DNA of 6,792 nucleotides from Muribaculaceae bacterium (GTDB lineage: Bacteria > Bacteroidota > Bacteroidia > Bacteroidales > Muribaculaceae): assembly GCA_009775195.1 (NCBI GenBank), contig VSPF01000149.1:1-6792 (forward strand), written 5' to 3'. The notes below the pieces were generated by a model, which made no database searches, was not told the origin of the DNA, and saw only the letters and a list, made by a program, of their open reading frames with translations. Below are positions 5,751 through 6,792 of the stretch, piece after piece; the stretch's first letter is position 1, and the number at the start of each line of letters is the position of its first letter. The position numbers and the translations under genes were made by a program.

Positions 5751-6792
5751 TTATTTAGCGAGTATTTTATAAATTAAATGAATAAGGGCCGACATTTCGG
5801 CGGCGCGGACAACGTAGATGCCCGGTGCCACATCGATAACGGTCGTATGAGAACCGACTACTCGGGCAACAGCCTTGCCGTCGGTTGCGAATACTTCTAC
5901 CAGCTCACCCTCGGCACCCTTGACAATGATATGCCCGTGGTCGGAAGTGATGGTGACAGCACCCGAATACAAATCATCAACCGACGACATGGTATCGACA
6001 GCAGCCTCGTTAGAAGCAGCCGACTCTCCACGGTTGTAGACCGTGGTAACCACATAGGTGTGGGCATCGTCGTCGGTATCGGTATACGAATTGTCGGCAA
6101 CAGGCGCAGTGTTGAGTTTCACACCATCGCGATAGATATTATATCCGCTTACGCTGAGACCGGCAGTGGGATTTGCACGCTCGAAGGTGATATCGTCGAC
6201 AAAGAGAGCGAACTGTCGGTTAGACGTGCAGCGGATAGCGAAGTAACGCGCACCGGTGGGGAGGTCGAAGCGATATTCGGTCCACTGTGCCGGAACTTTC
6301 TCTACGCTCTGCAGCTTGACAAAATTCCTGACACCGTTACCCTCGCTCGAATACAAGAACTCGAACTGTTCGCTATACTCCTCGCCGACAGACTTGGCGT
6401 AGAAACTTACAGTCTGTGCATTGCCCGAAAGGAGAGGCGAAATCATCCAGTCATCGTTGGCCTGTTCGGTAGCGACGAGACATACAAAAGCCTGCTTGCC
6501 GCTCCTGGGCTGCCAACCGCTGGCCACGATGCCCATCTCGGCAGGGTTGAAGATTATGAAGCTCAGTTCGCTGCCGACAGCGATATTGTCGTGGGGGAAG
6601 CCGGCAAGACCGTTCGAGCCTTCGCCGTCACCGTCGTACATCGTCCAGTCGCCGACATAGTCGTTGTCGAGGACAGAAGTCTGGAAACCGGTAGAGAACG
6701 GCACATATCCCTCGGCATCGTCGGTAACCGTGAGTAAAAAAGAAAAAGAGGTGCTCTCACGAGTACCTCCCTTTCCATTCATCACATTATGC
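5751..6792 (-). CDS. Secreted/surface protein, C-terminal part: choice-of-anchor J, Fn3-like and sorting domains (partial)
   Basis: The frame is open at the window edge and continues upstream, so the true start is not visible; a GTG at 6785 is internal. Counting from that GTG, residues 30-202 form a choice-of-anchor J (cleaved adhesin) module, with the family marks FSTGF, DGDG, DDWMISP, W-T-E-Y-R-F-D-L and the closing VDDITFE. Residues 205-265 are Fn3-like (GYNIYRDGVKLN, then SYTDTD, YVVTTVYNRGES). Residues 268-344 match a type IX-style C-terminal sorting domain (V-x-V-F-A-T-D-G-K, then APGIYVVRAAE), ending ILAK where many relatives end in a K-x-L/V-V-K type strand; roughly eight extra residues stand before that end. 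The protein is probably exported across the outer membrane and retained at the surface or released. The missing N-terminal part may hold more repeats or an enzyme domain. Confidence 0.92.
   Translation of the reverse strand, partial: HNVMNGKGGTRESTSFSFLLTVTDDAEGYVPFSTGFQTSVLDNDYVGDWTMYDGDGEGSNGLAGFPHDNIAVGSELSFIIFNPAEMGIVASGWQPRSGKQAFVCLVATEQANDDWMISPLLSGNAQTVSFYAKSVGEEYSEQFEFLYSSEGNGVRNFVKLQSVEKVPAQWTEYRFDLPTGARYFAIRCTSNRQFALFVDDITFERANPTAGLSVSGYNIYRDGVKLNTAPVADNSYTDTDDDAHTYVVTTVYNRGESAASNEAAVDTMSSVDDLYSGAVTITSDHGHIIVKGAEGELVEVFATDGKAVARVVGSHTTVIDVAPGIYVVRAAEMSALIHLIYKILAK

Noticed and set aside
5778..6737. 319-codon open frame on the plus strand
   Set aside because: It lies wholly antisense to the choice-of-anchor J/Fn3/sorting-domain gene, whose domain signatures are clear; its own translation shows no domain.

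Overview
The window looks like a piece of a Bacteroidales genome (Bacteroides/Prevotella/Muribaculaceae type). This is inferred from a secreted protein ending in a choice-of-anchor J module, an Fn3-like module and a type IX-style C-terminal sorting domain, and from two intergenic matches to the Bacteroidetes promoter (TTTG, 20 nt, TAnnTTTGCA). No RNA gene, CRISPR array, transposase or integrase was recognised.

Layout. (1) Positions 1-1357, minus strand, visibly AT-rich: a dynamin-like GTPase resembling the LeoA family. Its frame is broken at a run of seven T (556-562). The N-terminal GTPase part ends at a TGA at 554-556, and the helical C-terminal part continues open in another frame to the window edge. 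(2) Positions 1358-2439: about 1.1 kb without a large gene but not empty. On the minus strand it holds a consensus promoter (2327-2360), a long leader rich in potential hairpins (about 2320-1873), two overlapping small ORFs of 39 and 57 codons whose products share a C-terminal pattern, and a perfect 15-bp inverted repeat (1445-1483). A 53-codon ORF lies on the plus strand across that repeat. (3) Positions 2440-4116, plus: a 558-residue cytoplasmic protein of unknown function. (4) Positions 4117-4469: a consensus promoter and a 270-nt leader. (5) Positions 4470-5633, plus: a 387-residue protein with a clear signal peptide, unknown function. (6) Positions 5751-6792, minus: the C-terminal part of a large secreted or surface protein, convergent with the previous gene.

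The two plus-strand genes probably have separate promoters, and nothing ties their functions together. The two points most worth attention are the frame break in the GTPase (sequence error, on/off switch or slippage) and the pair of related small peptides behind their own promoter and structured leader, transcribed toward the GTPase. A functional link between the peptides and the GTPase is speculation. The contrast in base composition suggests the GTPase segment was acquired separately from the genes to its right.
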